The notes under the pieces were generated by a model, which searched no databases, was not told the DNA's origin, and saw only the letters and a list, made by a program, of their open reading frames with translations. From Maratus speciosus (taxonomy: Eukaryota > Arthropoda > Arachnida > Araneae > Salticidae): a stretch of DNA of 64,000 nt. The stretch is from positions 194,682,559 through 194,746,558 of the forward strand of contig OZ010788.1 of the NCBI GenBank assembly GCA_963932465.1, given 5' to 3'. The translations under genes and the position numbers were made by a program. Below are positions 34,357-47,749 of this stretch, piece after piece (within the stretch, counting starts at the first letter, position 1; each line of letters starts with the position of its first letter).

Positions 34357-34963
34357 TAATTAATACAATTTTAAAAAAGAATGTGCTAAAATATTGCAAA
34401 CAATATTAAGGAAATTGATTGTTAAAACAGGTCTGCTTGACAATTCTTCTTAGGTTAATGCTTTCATCAGAATAAATAAACATATTTAAGACAAAAGATA
34501 AATATAAATAACTTTCATATACATTCTTTGATATATTCTTTAAAACCACATTGTTTTAATATAATAACTAAGCAACATAATGACGCAGCATACATTTCAC
34601 GAAATGCAAGCAAGTAACCTTATCACAATATGAAAAGGAGAATAAAGTTAATAAACTTGACAAAAAAGTATTTAAAAATAAATGCTGAAATATTAGCTTG
34701 AAAAACATTAAGAAACAGAGTATGTCATCCAATAAAAACAAAATACTATAAATAAAATAGGCATATTCTAGCTTGAATCCAAAGCCTAAATAGAATTAAA
34801 ATAAAATCAAGCAATAAAAATACAACAATGTAATACAACATAAAATCTAAATTTGAAAACAATTTTGTTCATAAAACAATAGAAAGGTACTGCAAACAAG
34901 AAAATATATAAAATTATCAAAATACTTGAAAGGCATTTCATTTTACTGAACTTAAAGACAGAT

Positions 34964-35236
34964 CAGGAGGCGGCACCATAGACAATCACCTCATTGAGTT
35001 CACGGCTGAAATTCCAGAATTAAAACCCTATTTGCATATTAAAACTCAATCAATCTACCGTCATATCTTGGTGGAAAACACCTGAAAACATGATTTTAGC
35101 AGTTGACTCGTAGGTTTACCATTGTGTCTTTCTGCACCCAGACCAAATGCGTTTTAATATGCGAATCGAGTTTTAACTAATTCTGGAATTTCAGCCGTGA
35201 ATCCGATGAGATGATTGCCTGTGCTGACGCCTCCCG
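34964..35236. mobile_element. Inverted-repeat MITE, ~100-bp arms
   Basis: The left arm (aggaggcggcaccatagac, aatcacctcattgagttcac, ggctgaaattccagaatta) pairs with the right arm (taattctggaatttcagcc, gtgaatccgatgagatgatt, gcctgtgctgacgcctcc). Related to 28591-28775. Confidence 0.75.
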
Positions 35237-36544
35237 GTCTAACACTAATTAACAGATTATATCAACAATTAACATTTTAACATTGCAATTATACCAGTAA
35301 GGCTAGTTAATTGATTTGAGGCACTAGACATCTAGACTTTTTACAGTCAAGTTAACCCTTTGTATAGAATATTAGAAAATTATTTTATTTTCATGTATTT
35401 TAAAAATTAGTTTACAGATCAATACGATTAGACTGATAACATTGCGTAATTATACCAGTAAAGCTAGTTAACTGATGATTTGAGGCACTAGAAATTTGGA
35501 CTTGTTTCACTCAAGTAATTTTTTATGCAGGCACTAGTTATTTTGATTGAATCTTTGATGTGTGGTATAAATGCACTTTTCAGAGCACATTACATTTATG
35601 TGCTTAGAATGCATTTAATGCAGTATGTATTAGAAAAATTGTTATCTGCTATGCATACAAAATATGTTAAGGACATTGAAATGTTTCATTAAGTAAATAT
35701 GTGACTTTTTATTGAGTATAAGAATAAAGCAAATTGCACAGATATTTTAATTAGTATACAAAATTATGACAGTTTATTCATTTGAAAATTTGGACGCAAT
35801 TTTTATTAGTTTTTTCTCTATATTGTTTGGGTAGTTGAACAAATTAAGCCGATATTTTTAAAATATTAAAACAGCTCTAATTCAATGTAAAAATAGCATA
35901 CATGTATGAAAAACACTTCATATACAACAAAATAAAAAAAGTGAATAACTACTCATTTTAAGTAAGGATCTCCAATCTGTGACCTGCATGCCATAGGTGT
36001 CCCAGAGGATCATTTTGTATTTTAAGAATCAAAAGTATTTCATGCATCAAAAAACATTTTCGAAGCACCTTATTAATTAAGGAAAATCCATTCTTGATAA
36101 AAGAAAAGAAAAAGAAAGCAGGGAAAAAGCCATAAAGTACATAATTTTCTTCCATATCAACACAAATACTGGAAAAGTGAATTTCGCCATCAAAAGTTTC
36201 AACTTTACAAGGCAGGCAGTATCACTTTAAGCTAATAGCTTTAAATGGCATATTTGTATGCTTTCGCGTGTATCAATGTGGACTGTTGTAAATGAAATGG
36301 TGCATATTTCACCCTCTTGACTGTTACTGGATGGATAGTATATATATTTTTTATTATGTTATTACTATTATTACTACTACTAAATGAAATGTGTAGAATT
36401 TCTGGTAAGAAAACACAGTACAGGAAAATACAGTACTGAAAAACATAATATAAAACATTACATGCAAATATAAATAAAATTTATGAATCAAGCAGAAAAT
36501 TAAGATTCTGCAGTATCTATATACAACTCACCCCTAGTCTTGTA
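35237..36544. other. AT-rich DNA, no gene recognised
   Basis: Contains a short local repeat: a block with ttataccagtaa, gctagttaa and tttgaggcactaga occurs at about 35290 and again at about 35453. No coding signal. Confidence 0.55.
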
Positions 36545-37262
36545 ACTTACAAGTAAAGGTACTACTGTCTGTAGCAGTGAATTTTGATTTTTACAGCTCA
36601 TTCGATTCGTCTCATCGAGCTTAGTAATTTTATACCTCGCATATCAGCTATTAAGTTTTTATAATGACAGGGGAGCGGGTCAAAATTTAAAATTCTGTTC
36701 ATTGAAAAACAGATGCCTTCAAAGAAGTAAGTGCGATTTAAGTTTACTAAATGTTTTTACAGTGCCATACATTGCCAATAACTACTATAAGGTTATATTA
36801 TTGCTGTTATTATAAGAATTTGTACTTGCAGATAAAATATTCGTATGCTACTTGACAGGCAGGTTTTCACAAGTTATGTCCTCATCTAGTTTTGTTCAAG
36901 AAAGAAAGCAGAGCTGTTTTGAATGCATTGTTGAGTCACGTGGAGAAGCCTTTGCTCGTTATGTGCAATGTGAGAAATAGTTTTGTTTTACTCACTTCTT
37001 TGGAATGAACAATGTGTCAAAAATTGACTATCATCAATGCATGTCAGAGTAAGAACCATAAATTTAAGTCTTATTTCTTTAACAGCAACTGGTTTTCAAT
37101 GAACGAAACTTTAAACTTTGACTCAGGCCCCTGTCATTATTAAAACTCAATAGCCAATATGCGAGGTAGCAAATTAACTTAGCTCGATGAGACGAACCGA
37201 ATGAGCTATAAAAATCGAAATTCGCTGCCACAGACCATAGTACCTTTACTTGTTAGGTGTGT
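36545..37262. mobile_element. 718-bp fold-back element, ~200-bp arms
   Basis: aacttacaagtaaaggtac, gaatttt-gatttttacagctcattcg and gtctcatcgagctta at the left match the complement of the right arm (agctcgatgagacgaacc, gaatgagctataaaaatcg, gtacctttacttgttagg). Pairing continues inward through taatgacaggg / ccctgtcatta. The loop is unique AT-rich DNA. Confidence 0.8.
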
Positions 37263-40100
37263 ATACAGTTTTAGCCTAAGCTATTTAACTCTTATGGGTA
37301 GCCCATTAAACTTTAAGTGGCTCTTCATTTTTATAGGTTGAAAACCTCTAATTCATAAAGGATAAAACAGAAAATCATGTGGACTAACATTTCTATGCAT
37401 TAGATACAAGAAACTTTGTTGTTGGATTAGACACTAATCATTGGAAAGCTGAAAGTCACTAAGTTGCAACATCAAATCATAGCACATTTTTTTGTTAGTA
37501 AATTGGGATAGACATCAGTAGATAAAGCAGGATGAACAACAATAAATTAAAGCAGATAAATTCACACAAAGCAAAACTGCCAGTGAAATTGCTAAGTGTA
37601 AAATGAGTATTTGACATACTTCCTCCCCCCCCCCCCCCCACACACACACCTAAAGTCTGAAAAATTAGGTTGGTGAAGTTGAGATGATAATTATTAAATA
37701 AAGTATTTCAACTCGTACTTTTATTCCTTAAGACATATGCAGTTTATAATATACTAGTTTCTTAAGGATAAGGGGTTGTTATTGCTTTTTAGATAACATT
37801 TAGTAAAACCTACTCTGTATAACCCTGAACAAAGTTCTAATTCTAAAGCTTAAATACCTGTTTAACCTTACTTTAATCCATAATACTACCCTTTCAAGGG
37901 AAAATTAACAATATTATTTACATTTTTTAGTTATTTCTGATTTGTAACAACGAGGCTATTGAAACAGGGCTATATTAGACTTTGTTTATTAAAATTAATG
38001 AAGAGCAGCACATGAGCATTCTCTGTAAACTTAGATATGATGCAAAATGTTCAGGATATTTAGAAGATTATTCAGGTACAGTTATTGAGATCTCTAGATA
38101 AGTGTATTTAATAAGCTAAGTAGTTATAAGACTAATAATATAAAGAAAGGAGAACAATTCTATCCAACATTAATTCAAACTATTAAAAAAAATAGTGTCA
38201 ATAAACTGACATGAATGATCTGAAACATGTCACAGTGCATAAATAATGCAAATCAACCCCAAAAATTACACAAGCAGTTATTTTAATAATTCTAATGCAT
38301 ATTTCATATTTACCAGCACAATATTCACAGGTGAGATAAATATAATTTTAATCAATGCATTTAACTAGTAGGATGGCTTTAGGAGTTACCAATGTAAATT
38401 AGTTTTAGCTCAAAGAGGTATTCATATACCAAGCTCTTGATACATTATCACAAATTCATTTCAAATATGACTTAACAAAATTATCCATTAAAACAAAAGT
38501 AGTATGAAAACAGTTCTCATATGGTAAACTATCAAACGGAATGGTGCAGTAAATTCATAGTCTTATAACAGCTGCATAGATAGCAGCCGAATCCCCAGTG
38601 GTCATCATAATGAAATGTTTATACTATATCAATTATACGCAACTTTGGCTTTAACCACAAAAATATATGAAAACATGACATTAATTACATCAGTATCACT
38701 ACATCAATATGTTGATATGTAACTAAAAAGGATAGACCCACGTAAAACATAAAATAGCATATTTTATAATACGTAATTAATTCTAATATCTTTACTTCTT
38801 CCTAATCATGGCACAAGTATTCCCCTCAAATTATTAATAACTTCTAGACAAAAGTGAAGTAATGGCAGTATGAAAAAAATATATATACATTCAAAGAAAA
38901 TGTAAAAAATTATTCCCTAATCAAAGATTGGTGTAAAAGTACTGTATATATTATACATAAACAGAAAAACCCAATTTTTTCCTGAAATAATTTTTGGGTT
39001 ATCTGAGTAAATATAATTAGATAAATTAACCTGGAATAATTAGAGTAATCAAATTTTCAAGCAACAAAATAGAGCATTGTTACTAAACACACAAATCTAT
39101 ATTCACATAAAGAGTTAAGAATTTTTCTTCTAATCATTATTTTATGAAAAATTCATTAAAGCTGTCAAATAATAAATGCATTATGAAAGTCCTTAAAATA
39201 CAAATTTACTTTAAATATAATTTTCAAAAACATAGTATACTTATACAAAATTTAACATTTAAAAAATACATAAAATGCTCACTCAAAAAGATAAATATGA
39301 ACAGATGTTTCTGAAAGTAACTGATCTTCAAACAAACAGTTTGAAAACATATATAATTAATAACACACTGAAATAGTAAATTAATTTTATGGCACAGATT
39401 CCCGAGTTACATAAAATTGACTTTCATATGTTAAAAAGAACATTCTAAGTTTCCCCACTATCACATTAATTTTTTTCTGCAAACACTTTCTTGATTTGAA
39501 AATCCACCATTCTGATATAGTATTGCACAAATCAATATCGCTGTAATATATAATCTAAAATAAAAATAAAAAAATTTATAATAAAAACTTTAAATTATGA
39601 AATATTCTCAAAATATTGCAAGAACATAAAATATCTGTTTGAAATCTCATAACACGTTTCATCTTAAAAAGTGTGTTTTATTTAAAATTTATTAAGATAA
39701 ATTAATTTTAAAAACAATCTGTAAATTTTCAGGAATTTCCATTTTATTTTTTATACTTCATAATACTTCTTTTAAAAAAGAAAAAACTTTAAATTAAATA
39801 TTGGTTAGATTTCAATTTAATACAGAACTACTTTCATATAACAGTGAAAATGTCAAATGCATATCAAGTTAACTGATATATCAATATAACAAATTATGTA
39901 TGAAATATTCGCACAGAAAATTATTTGATGAGTTATAACACATGGTATTCAATTTTCGAATCTTTTAATACAACAAAAACAAATAAAAGCAAGTAAAAAA
40001 GGATATACTTTAGAATTTATTTATTACAAATTTAACTACTTTTTGTTGCACAAACATTTAAAAAAAAAAAAAAAAAACTGCCACATTATTTACTCTGCTG
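37263..40100. other. AT-rich DNA, no gene recognised
   Basis: Nearly 3 kb of AT-rich sequence with a C15-(CA)n tract near 37625-37648. It may include the distal 3' untranslated or flanking region of the lamin gene (minus strand). No coding or element structure supported. Confidence 0.55.
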
Positions 40101-40104
40101 CATA

Positions 40105-40320
40105 ATGCATTTTCGGCATTTTTTGGCAGTGCAAATATTGGCATACTGCTTTCATTGTTGACACAGTATCAGTATGTATTAGTGCTGGAATATCAGATTC
40201 AGTGTCTGGTATATGATTGTCAGTTGTTAAACATTTTGATGCATGTGCATTTTCTTTGAGTGTTTTACGATTTCATCCTCTTCAAAACATTCAAATGTGA
40301 CAACTTTATTATCTTTCAAT
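40105..40320 (-). pseudogene. Tigger/pogo-type transposase C-terminal relic
   Basis: Reading the minus strand, a frame with VVTFECFEEDEIV and, after a frameshift, CLTTDNHIPDTESDIPALI, then HTDTVSTMKAVCQYL and a stop, looks like the acidic C-terminal tail of Tigger/jerky-family transposases (acidic stretch, then a helix near the end). Short and shifted, so the call is tentative. It lies just downstream of the lamin stop codon. Confidence 0.4.
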
Positions 40321-40677
40321 TTTTTACATTGATGCAATGCCAGAAATTGCAAATTAAAAAATAAAATAAATAATAAAGTGCTCAAAGGTTTTTAACGTTG
40401 CCCAGTCAAATTGTTCAGAAAGTTTTTATGTTATAAATGCACTGACAGGAATGGGAATAATGTTTCATGCCAAGTTACCATGATTTCACTATATCCAATA
40501 AAATGTTAGTATTTCTGCAATGGTGGCATTAGATAAAATAATAATTTCATAAAGATAAAATAAACAGGTTCAATAATGGTAAGAAATTTTCATTATTAGC
40601 TCATGCACAAAAACTCATTTAACTACTGAAATTATTACCTGTTAAAAAATAGTGGTTAACACAAATAAAAATCAGAA

Positions 40678-40743
40678 TTATTCTTCAGTATAATGAATTT
40701 CAGAACTTTCAGACACTTTGAGAGTCTCTCTTGAAGCAACCTC
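40678..40743 (-). CDS. Lam: Lamin, last coding exon (no CaaX)
   Basis: The acceptor ttttcttttttag precedes GAG GTT GCT TCA; the exon continues the tail in phase 0 (NSGD|EVASRE, the usual lamin GEEVA step). It encodes EVASRETLKVSESSEIHYTEE and stops with TAA. Most animal B-type lamins end with a farnesylated CaaX box; here there is no cysteine. Either this is a lamin-C-like isoform or gene, or an alternative CaaX exon lies elsewhere and was missed. The intron to the previous exon is 11.5 kb and packed with transposons. Confidence 0.82.
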   Translation of the reverse strand, partial: EVASRETLKVSESSEIHYTEE

Positions 40744-41380
40744 CTAAAAAAGAAAACCTTATATTAAAGAAGACCTTACTTGTACAGATTTAAAAAAAAA
40801 CACTATAGAAAATTAGACAAAAAATTAGTCTCTTCCAGCATAACAACTCATGAAATGTAATAAACACTTCAGAAGTTTAAAATATTTACTGATAAAAAAA
40901 TTTAAGACGTCTGAGCATTTGTTAGTTTTTGTGCCAATGTACAATAATTATCTTTTTAACCAAAACTTTTAGCTACAATTAGAAAATAAACAGATATAAA
41001 ATTCCAAATATTCAATAACTCGAATGCCAAATTGAAGATGGTTATTTTAATTAAAAATTCATATTTGTGCAATCTATTTTGGCATAAAATTTTGCATCAG
41101 TTCAGGATGAATTGAACACAACTACTTAAAGCTGTTAGTCAACTCCCCAATTCTCCTTGCTAATGTTAAACCTATGGACATATGATGTATTCTTATATCT
41201 AAAATATCTCCTCAGGAAATTGATATTTTTAACTTCTGTTTTCTGCGTACTCTTCTTAAAAGATGCCTTTTTTCTTAGTTGTCAAAATATTTCTAAACAT
41301 ATGCTTAATTTCATAATTTATGTGCTAAAATCTGACAAGCTGCATGTAAGATTTTAACACTTCACATAAAATTAAGAATA

Positions 41381-41935
41381 CAGGGTGTTTCTACGATCAT
41401 GGGAGAAACAGTAAGGGAGGTAAAGTACACATAGAGAAGCAATTTTGATATAGCAATGTGGGGTATGAAACGAAAAGTTATGGCGAAAAACAAGAAATGC
41501 AGAGGAAATGAAAACAAATTTTTTATTGACATAACAATTACAGTAATAGCTCACATGTACAACTGGAAGCATCTGGCAAGTGATTGGCGTACCTTTTTGC
41601 AGATTCCAAGTGTTTCACGAACATTTGCATCAATGATTGAAAGTCTTGCAATGAGGTCCTCATCAGAGCCAACTGGTGTCTCACAGGTAAGACATCTGGA
41701 ACCTTCAAAGGAGTACACCAAACACTTGCTAGACAGCTGCCAGATATATATCAATATTGGTGGTTGCAGATTTGAGAGCTTACTGTAATTGTTATGTCAA
41801 TAAAACACTTGTTCTATTTTCTCTGCATTTCTTGTTTTTCACCAATACTTATCATTTATGACCCCACATTGCTATACCAAAATTGCTTCTTTATGTGTAC
41901 TTTACCTTCTCTTAAAGTTTGTCCCATGAACCCTG
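41381..41935. mobile_element. Tc1/mariner-type deletion derivative, ~150-bp TIRs
   Basis: CAGGGTGTTTCTACGATCAT and the complement of the right end (CAGGGTTCATGGGACAAAC) start inverted arms that continue through gtaaagtacacat, agaagcaattttg and tagcaatgtgggg. TA flanks both ends. The centre retains a minus-strand fragment reading CETPVGSDEDLIARLSII and ANVRETLGICKKVRQSL, typical of the C-terminus of DDE transposases found in arthropods. Confidence 0.75.
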
Positions 41936-42248
41936 TATACAGGAGTACCATTTATAAGTTTCACATTTATACACTTATCATTTATTCATTTTTTTTTTTT
42001 AATTGTTCTGGCAAAATCCAATGGATATTTATGTTAAATAATTTCTTTTATGTTTTCCTGAAATCGCAAATTTTATTTATACTATTTTTTTCCAATTCAA
42101 GAAGAGAGAAAATGCACATTTCAAGCTCAGATTCCTAACTCCCGATTACCCAGTCTTAGAAAAGGCATGTGACCTTGGACCAAAACCTGTCCAGTTGAGC
42201 CAAAGTGGCCTCCTTGAGGAATGTGAACATCCCACTTCCAATAGATAA

Positions 42249-42679
42249 GGCTGCTAGTCATTCAACTTCCAAATTCTCATCACTAATGCTAAGTCTATGG
42301 GCATAGAATGCATTTGTATATTTAAAATATCTCATCAGGAAATTAATGTTTTTAATTGCTTTAATCTTAGTAATCTTCTTAAAAGATGATTTTTTTTAGT
42401 TCTAAAATATTTCTAAAATCTATGTTTAATTTAATATTTTATGTATTAAAAGCTGACCAACTGTCAGTAAGATTTTAACGCTCCATATAAAATTAATTAT
42501 ATATTTCAGAAATATTTTGAGAACTAAGAAAAAGAGACATCCTTTAAAAAGAGTACACAGAAAAAAGAAATTAAAAATATTAATTTTCCCAAGGAGATAT
42601 TTTAAATATACAAATGCATCTAATGAACATAGACTTAACATTAGTGAGGGAGAATTCAGAAGCTAAGAGACTAGCAGCC
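42249..42679. mobile_element. Solo fold-back copy of the 8.5-kb element's TIR family
   Basis: GGCTGCTAGTCA to TGACTAGCAGCC-type arms of about 190 bp facing each other around a small loop, flanked by ATAA on both sides (42245-42248 and 42680-42683). The arms match 41130-41378 and 49455-49633. Confidence 0.75.
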
Positions 42680-42829
42680 ATAAGGATTATTTCTGTGCTC
42701 TCTCCAGGCCTAGCAAGGGGCAAGTTCTTTTTCTGTCAGCTTCAGTGTCTGGATTCTAATGTTCACTAGCAGTTCACAATGACTTTGCACAATAAAAAAA
42801 TCCCTGTCGCTGAAGGAAAAAATGTGCAT

Positions 42830-44168
42830 TTTTAAAAAGTGGATGACAACCAACATTTAAAAAGATGTGGATCTTGCCAATGAATTAGGTTTAGAAGCTT
42901 CAAATTTATAAGCATAAGATCATCGAGGAAAGCCATCATCAGAGTGGGTCTAGGGCTTCAAAAAAGCTTCCAAGTCCAAAACAAAAATTCACTGATGCAG
43001 GAAAATTGCTATTATAGTGATTTAATCAGTGTCCTAGGGTAAAAATTCACATCAATAGTCCTTTGCTTATGGAGAAAGCACAAGAAATTTTGAAGAGGTT
43101 GAATGTGAAATGTGATGCATCATTTTCTCAAAATGGCTTTTGAAGTTTAAATTAAGAACAGGCAAAACTATACGTAGAGAGTTTGGAGATGTTGGTTGCG
43201 AAATAATCAATTATATTCAAAACCCAAGTGCATAATATGATAAAAGGATATGAACAAAAAAACATTTTCAATGCAGATGAAACAAGTTTGTTTTAAAAAT
43301 TTCTACCATCTGAAATTCTTGCAATGGACATGTGTCATTCATGGTGGAAAAAAGAGAAAAGTGCGATTCACAGTGTTATTTTGTGCCAATGCAGATGGAT
43401 CTGAAAAATTACCACCTTTGATTATTGGCAAATCAAAAAAGTCCCACTACTTCAAAAATGTAAAAACATTAACAAAATGCTTAGCCAATGAAAAAAAAAA
43501 AAATCTGGATGACCATGTCTTTCTTTACAGATTGATGAAAAGGATAGATGATAAAATGCAAAAAACGAGCAGCAAATCATTTTATTCATTGATCAGTAAC
43601 TCATTCACATGATACAGATTTTCTAAAAAACATAACTGTCAAGTTCTTCCTGCAAAATGTAACAACAAATTGTAGCCACTGGATTTAGGAGTCATAAAAT
43701 CCCTAAACATTATCGAAAACTTTGTGAAAACAGCTATTGCCAGTTTAGACCACAAACATTTTGAAAATATAAACATTGACATCTTGCAAGCTATGAATTT
43801 CATAACGATGGCTTGGCAAACGTTTTACTAAAAACTATAAAAAAGTGCTTCGTCATTGGCAGATTTTTAAATCCAGTGAACGTCAATCCTATTGAAATCA
43901 CCTAACCTGATCATTTTGTTCTGCGAGAAAACTGGTCAAATTTAAGTGGTGTTACTGCATTTGAAGAATTTGTGCAATGTGATTCAGAACTTGCAACATG
44001 TTCTCTTCTAATAATCAATGAAATGATTGCAAATGATGAAACTAACAGTGAAGAGAATAATTGTACTGAAAAGCCACTTTTAAGTTTGCAACAAGCTTTA
44101 GCAGATTTTAACACCATGCAAGAATGCCTCATTAACAGTAATTTAAATAATGTTAAGGTGGACTTTTA
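42830..44168 (+). pseudogene. Tigger/pogo-type transposase pseudogene
   Basis: Pieces of a CENP-B/DDE_1 family transposase in order: a CENP-B-type HTH region (PLLMEKAQEILKRL, FSQNGF), then IFNADETSLF (catalytic Asp in DET), GKKRKVRFTVLFCANADGSEK and PPLIIGKSKKSHYFKNVK, a degraded central part, and an acidic C-terminal tail (about 43920-44168: ELATCSLLIINEMIANDET, LLSLQQALADFNTM). Several frameshifts and stops. The catalytic NADET motif is intact but the second Asp region is damaged. Not functional. Confidence 0.85.
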
Positions 44169-44559
44169 ACTGTGCACAATGAACTTTTTTATGTGCATTC
44201 CAAAAAAGACCTATAACCTAAAATATTTTGTCGATGCTGAATGAATATGAATAATTAGTAGTACATTATATATTTGGAATAAAAAGTTTAGTACAGTAGA
44301 CTCCCTCCAGTCCGCGACCCTAAAATCCGCGAACGCCTAAAATCCGCGTATTTTTTCAGATGTAAACAGTGAAATTTACAGTTAAGGTGCAGGCACAAAG
44401 TTCAAGATGGCACCGAAATCAGCGACTATCGCCATGTTTTTTTACTCAATTTTTTGTTAATTATTCTCTTTTGGCTATTACAGCTGATTTATTACTAAAT
44501 AAGTTTATATTACTTTTGATTTTTATATAAATTAGCATATCTATATCAAAAATTCCAGG

Positions 44560-47181
44560 CAGGGTTCATACAAAGTTGGGAAGAAAAAATCCAAGGAGTA
44601 CCCAAAAAATCCAAGGAGTCCAAAAAATTTTAAAGATTTGCCATTTTATTTTGTTGTTTTTATTTGCTGCACCATTATGTGGTATGCACACTCCAATTTT
44701 TAATGCCCAATTTGGAGAAAAGAACATTTAAAAAACAAATTTTACTCTATTGGAATCTAATTGTTAGTGCTGAAATTACACAGTATTCACAATATATTGC
44801 TTATTCATTTCGTAAGTTTGACAATCTACTTTTTTTATGCGGTGACCAATGGTCATGTCACAGGGGTGATTTTGAGTAAAAAAACAAATTCTGAAATTCA
44901 CAGGAAATCTGAAAAGTTACACCAGCCAGGGAGGGGATCCATTGACACTAGTTATGCGTTTTCTCTGTGGCTCTTTGACGAAATTCGTGTTTTTTCGCGA
45001 TCTTTTGACGAAATTTGTGGGTTTTTTCGCTATCTTTTGACGAAAATTGTGGGTTTTTTTCGCTATCTTTTGACGAAAATTGTGAGTTTTTTTCGCTATC
45101 TTTTGATGAAAATTGTGGGTTTTTTTCGCTATCTTTTGACGAAAATTGGGGGTTTTTTTCGCGATCTTTTGACGAAAATTGGGGTTTTTTTCGCTATCTT
45201 TTGACGAAAATTGGGGGTTTTTTTCGCTATCTTTTGACGAAAATTGTGGGTTTTTTTCGCTATCTTTTGAAAATTGTGGTTTTTTTTCGCTATCTTCTGA
45301 CGAAAATTGTGGCTTTTTACGCGCTCTTTTGACAAAATTTGTCGTTTACTCGCGATCTTTTGACGAAATTTGCCGTTTTTTCGCGATCTTTCGACAAAAT
45401 TTGCCGTTTACTCGCGATCTTTTGACGAAATTTGCCGTTTACTCGCGATCTTTTGACGAAATTTGCCGTTTTTTTCGCGATCTTTTGACAAAATTTGCCG
45501 TTTACTCGCGATCTTTTGACGAAATTTTTGGTTTTTTTTCGCGATCTTTTGACGAAATTTGCGGGGTTTTCGCGATTATTTGACGAAATTTGCGTTTTTC
45601 GCGATTCTTTGACAAAATTTGCGTTTTCCCCGCGATCCTTTGACGAAATTGGCGATTTTTCTGCAAATGATTGGCAATTTTTTTTTTTTTTTTTTTCGCG
45701 ACCATATGTCCGAATTTTCGGATTGGTGACCGATTTTTTAAAGTTTTCGGAAATGAATGCCTTACATTTTCGGAAATTTCGGACTAGAATCACCCCTAGG
45801 TCATATAAATAGAGATGTCAAACCCTAAACACTTATGTATATCACATACATGATACATTTTAAAGAAAATTTTAAAAGACAAAAAAAAAAAAAAAAAAAA
45901 AGAATGCTAATGCAACATACAAGGAAAAATATAACAAGTTTTGAATTTATTCTTTTAGAACAGCGGTAATCGCTTTCTTTGAAGGTGAAATTTTGACGAA
46001 TTCGCATTGTTTTCGCAATCTTCTGGGGGAAATTCGCGTTTTTTCTCGCGACCTTCTGGGTAATTCGCTTTTTTTCGCGATCTTTTAATGGAATTTGCGT
46101 TTTATTTCGATTGTTTAACGAATCTGAGTTTCTTTCGCGATCTTTTGATGGAAACCGCGTGTTTTTCGCGATCCTTTGACGAAATTTGCGTATTTTTCGC
46201 GATCCTTAGACGAAATTTGGGTGTTTTTGCGATCCTTTGACGAAATTCGCGTGTTGTTCGCGATCTTTTGAGGAAATTCGCGTGTTGTTCGCGATCTTTT
46301 GAGGAAATTCGCGTGTTGTTCGCGATCTTTTGAGGAAATTCGCGTGTTGTTCGCGATCTTTTGAGGAAATTCGCGTGTTGTTCGCGATCTTTTGAGGAAA
46401 TTCGCGTGTTTTACGCGATCTTCTGGGGAAATTCGCGTTTTATTTCGATCGTTTCACGAAACTAACGTTTTCTTCGCGATCTTTTGATGGAAATCGTGTG
46501 TTTTTCGCGATCCTTTGAGGAAATTCGCATTTTATGCGATCTTTTGAGGAAATCTGCTTTTTCTCGATCTGTAACGAAATTCGCGTTTTTTCGTTATCCT
46601 TTGAGTAAAATCACGTTTTTCGCTGTCTTTTAAGAAATTATCGTCTTTTTAAGAAATCCGAGTTTTCCCGCGATTGGAGAAATTCGCGTGTTTTCACGAT
46701 GACAAAATTTTGACCTTTGACAAAATTTACGAATTTTTTCCGCGATCGATTGACGAAATTTGGCGGTTTTTTTTTTTTTTTTTTTGAACATATTTGCGAA
46801 AAACGCGATTTTTCCGAGACTCTTGGCTAAATGCCAAACATCGATAAAATTTAAAAGAAAGGTCGGCTAACAGTGTCGAAAAATGGTCTTTACGGACCTA
46901 ATAATTGAAAAACGGACCTAGTGGGAGCCCTGCTATTAAGATTACCCTACCCAATCAATGTTGTGCTTCAGATGAATGACGTGCATAAAGGATTTACCGT
47001 GCGTTTTTCAATCCCGATTTTTTTTTCCTCGGCAGCAATATCGCTTGCGTCCGAAGCCGCAATAGAATATAAGGAGTTTCTAAGTAGAGGTTTGCTTATC
47101 TAAGTAGTTCTAAGTACTACTTGGGAATGTTTTCATTTCTAAGGAGTTTCCAAGGAGTCTAAGGAGTCTGTGCGAACCCTG
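44560..47181. mobile_element. DNA transposon with CAGGGTTC ends and ~30-bp repeat arrays, copy 2
   Basis: Same family as 22627-24758, with ends CAGGGTTCATACAAAG and, complemented, CAGGGTTCGCACAGAC. TCCAGG flanks both ends (44554-44559 and 47182-47187). The arrays (44975-45670 and 45990-46770) are longer than in copy 1. At 46259-46413 five units of 31 bp (cgcgatcttttgaggaaatt, then cgcgtgttgtt) are virtually identical, pointing to recent local expansion. The non-repeat parts are highly similar in the two copies. No transposase recognised. Confidence 0.82.
44975..46770. repeat. ~30-bp minisatellite arrays
   Basis: Dozens of units of the type ttttttcgcgatcttttgac then gaaatttgcg. Different sub-blocks favour different variants: ttcgctatc with gaaaattg at 45030-45310, ctcgcgatc with gccgttta at 45340-45510, and gttgttcgcgatc at 46250-46400. 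Each spread locally. The period near 30 leaves frames open on both strands. Confidence 0.9.
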
Positions 47182-47749
47182 TCCAGGGCTCGAAATGGAA
47201 AAATCTACGAAACAGAACGCTATTTAAAAATTATTTTTGCCGATTATTTTTTTTTTAAAGTATAGACAAATTTATTTCTAAACATACAAAGCAATATTAA
47301 AAAAAACATTCAAGGCTCTAAATAACAATGAAAACAGTAACAGAGAGCGCAATAAGCTATATTAAACAGTAACAATGTTTCAATAAAAGTATGGAACGGA
47401 ACGATATTTACCATAATTTTACGAATCTGAACTTTATTTATCATAATTTCAAGAACCGGAATATCGCTCCGATTTGTTCCAGTACATTTTGAGCCTTGAA
47501 AATTTCCCCTTTATTGTATTTTCTGTAGAATATTAGCAAGTGTAAACTGTAGTGGAATTGTTTACTTTTCTTCCGTTCGTTTCCTCGTGTTTCAATATTT
47601 ATTATTTTTTCAATATTATGTATGCATTTTAATATGTAATTCTGATTAATACGACTAAATGCAAGCTTTTTTATGAAGAAAAATATGAATTTACTTCCGA
47701 AAAAAATCTAATGGCCCTGTTTTGTATATACAGTAAAGCGCTTATCTCT

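Noticed and set aside
44975..46770. Regular ~30-bp repeats looking like a CRISPR array
   Set aside because: There are no unique spacers; units are contiguous variants of one sequence inside a eukaryotic transposon.
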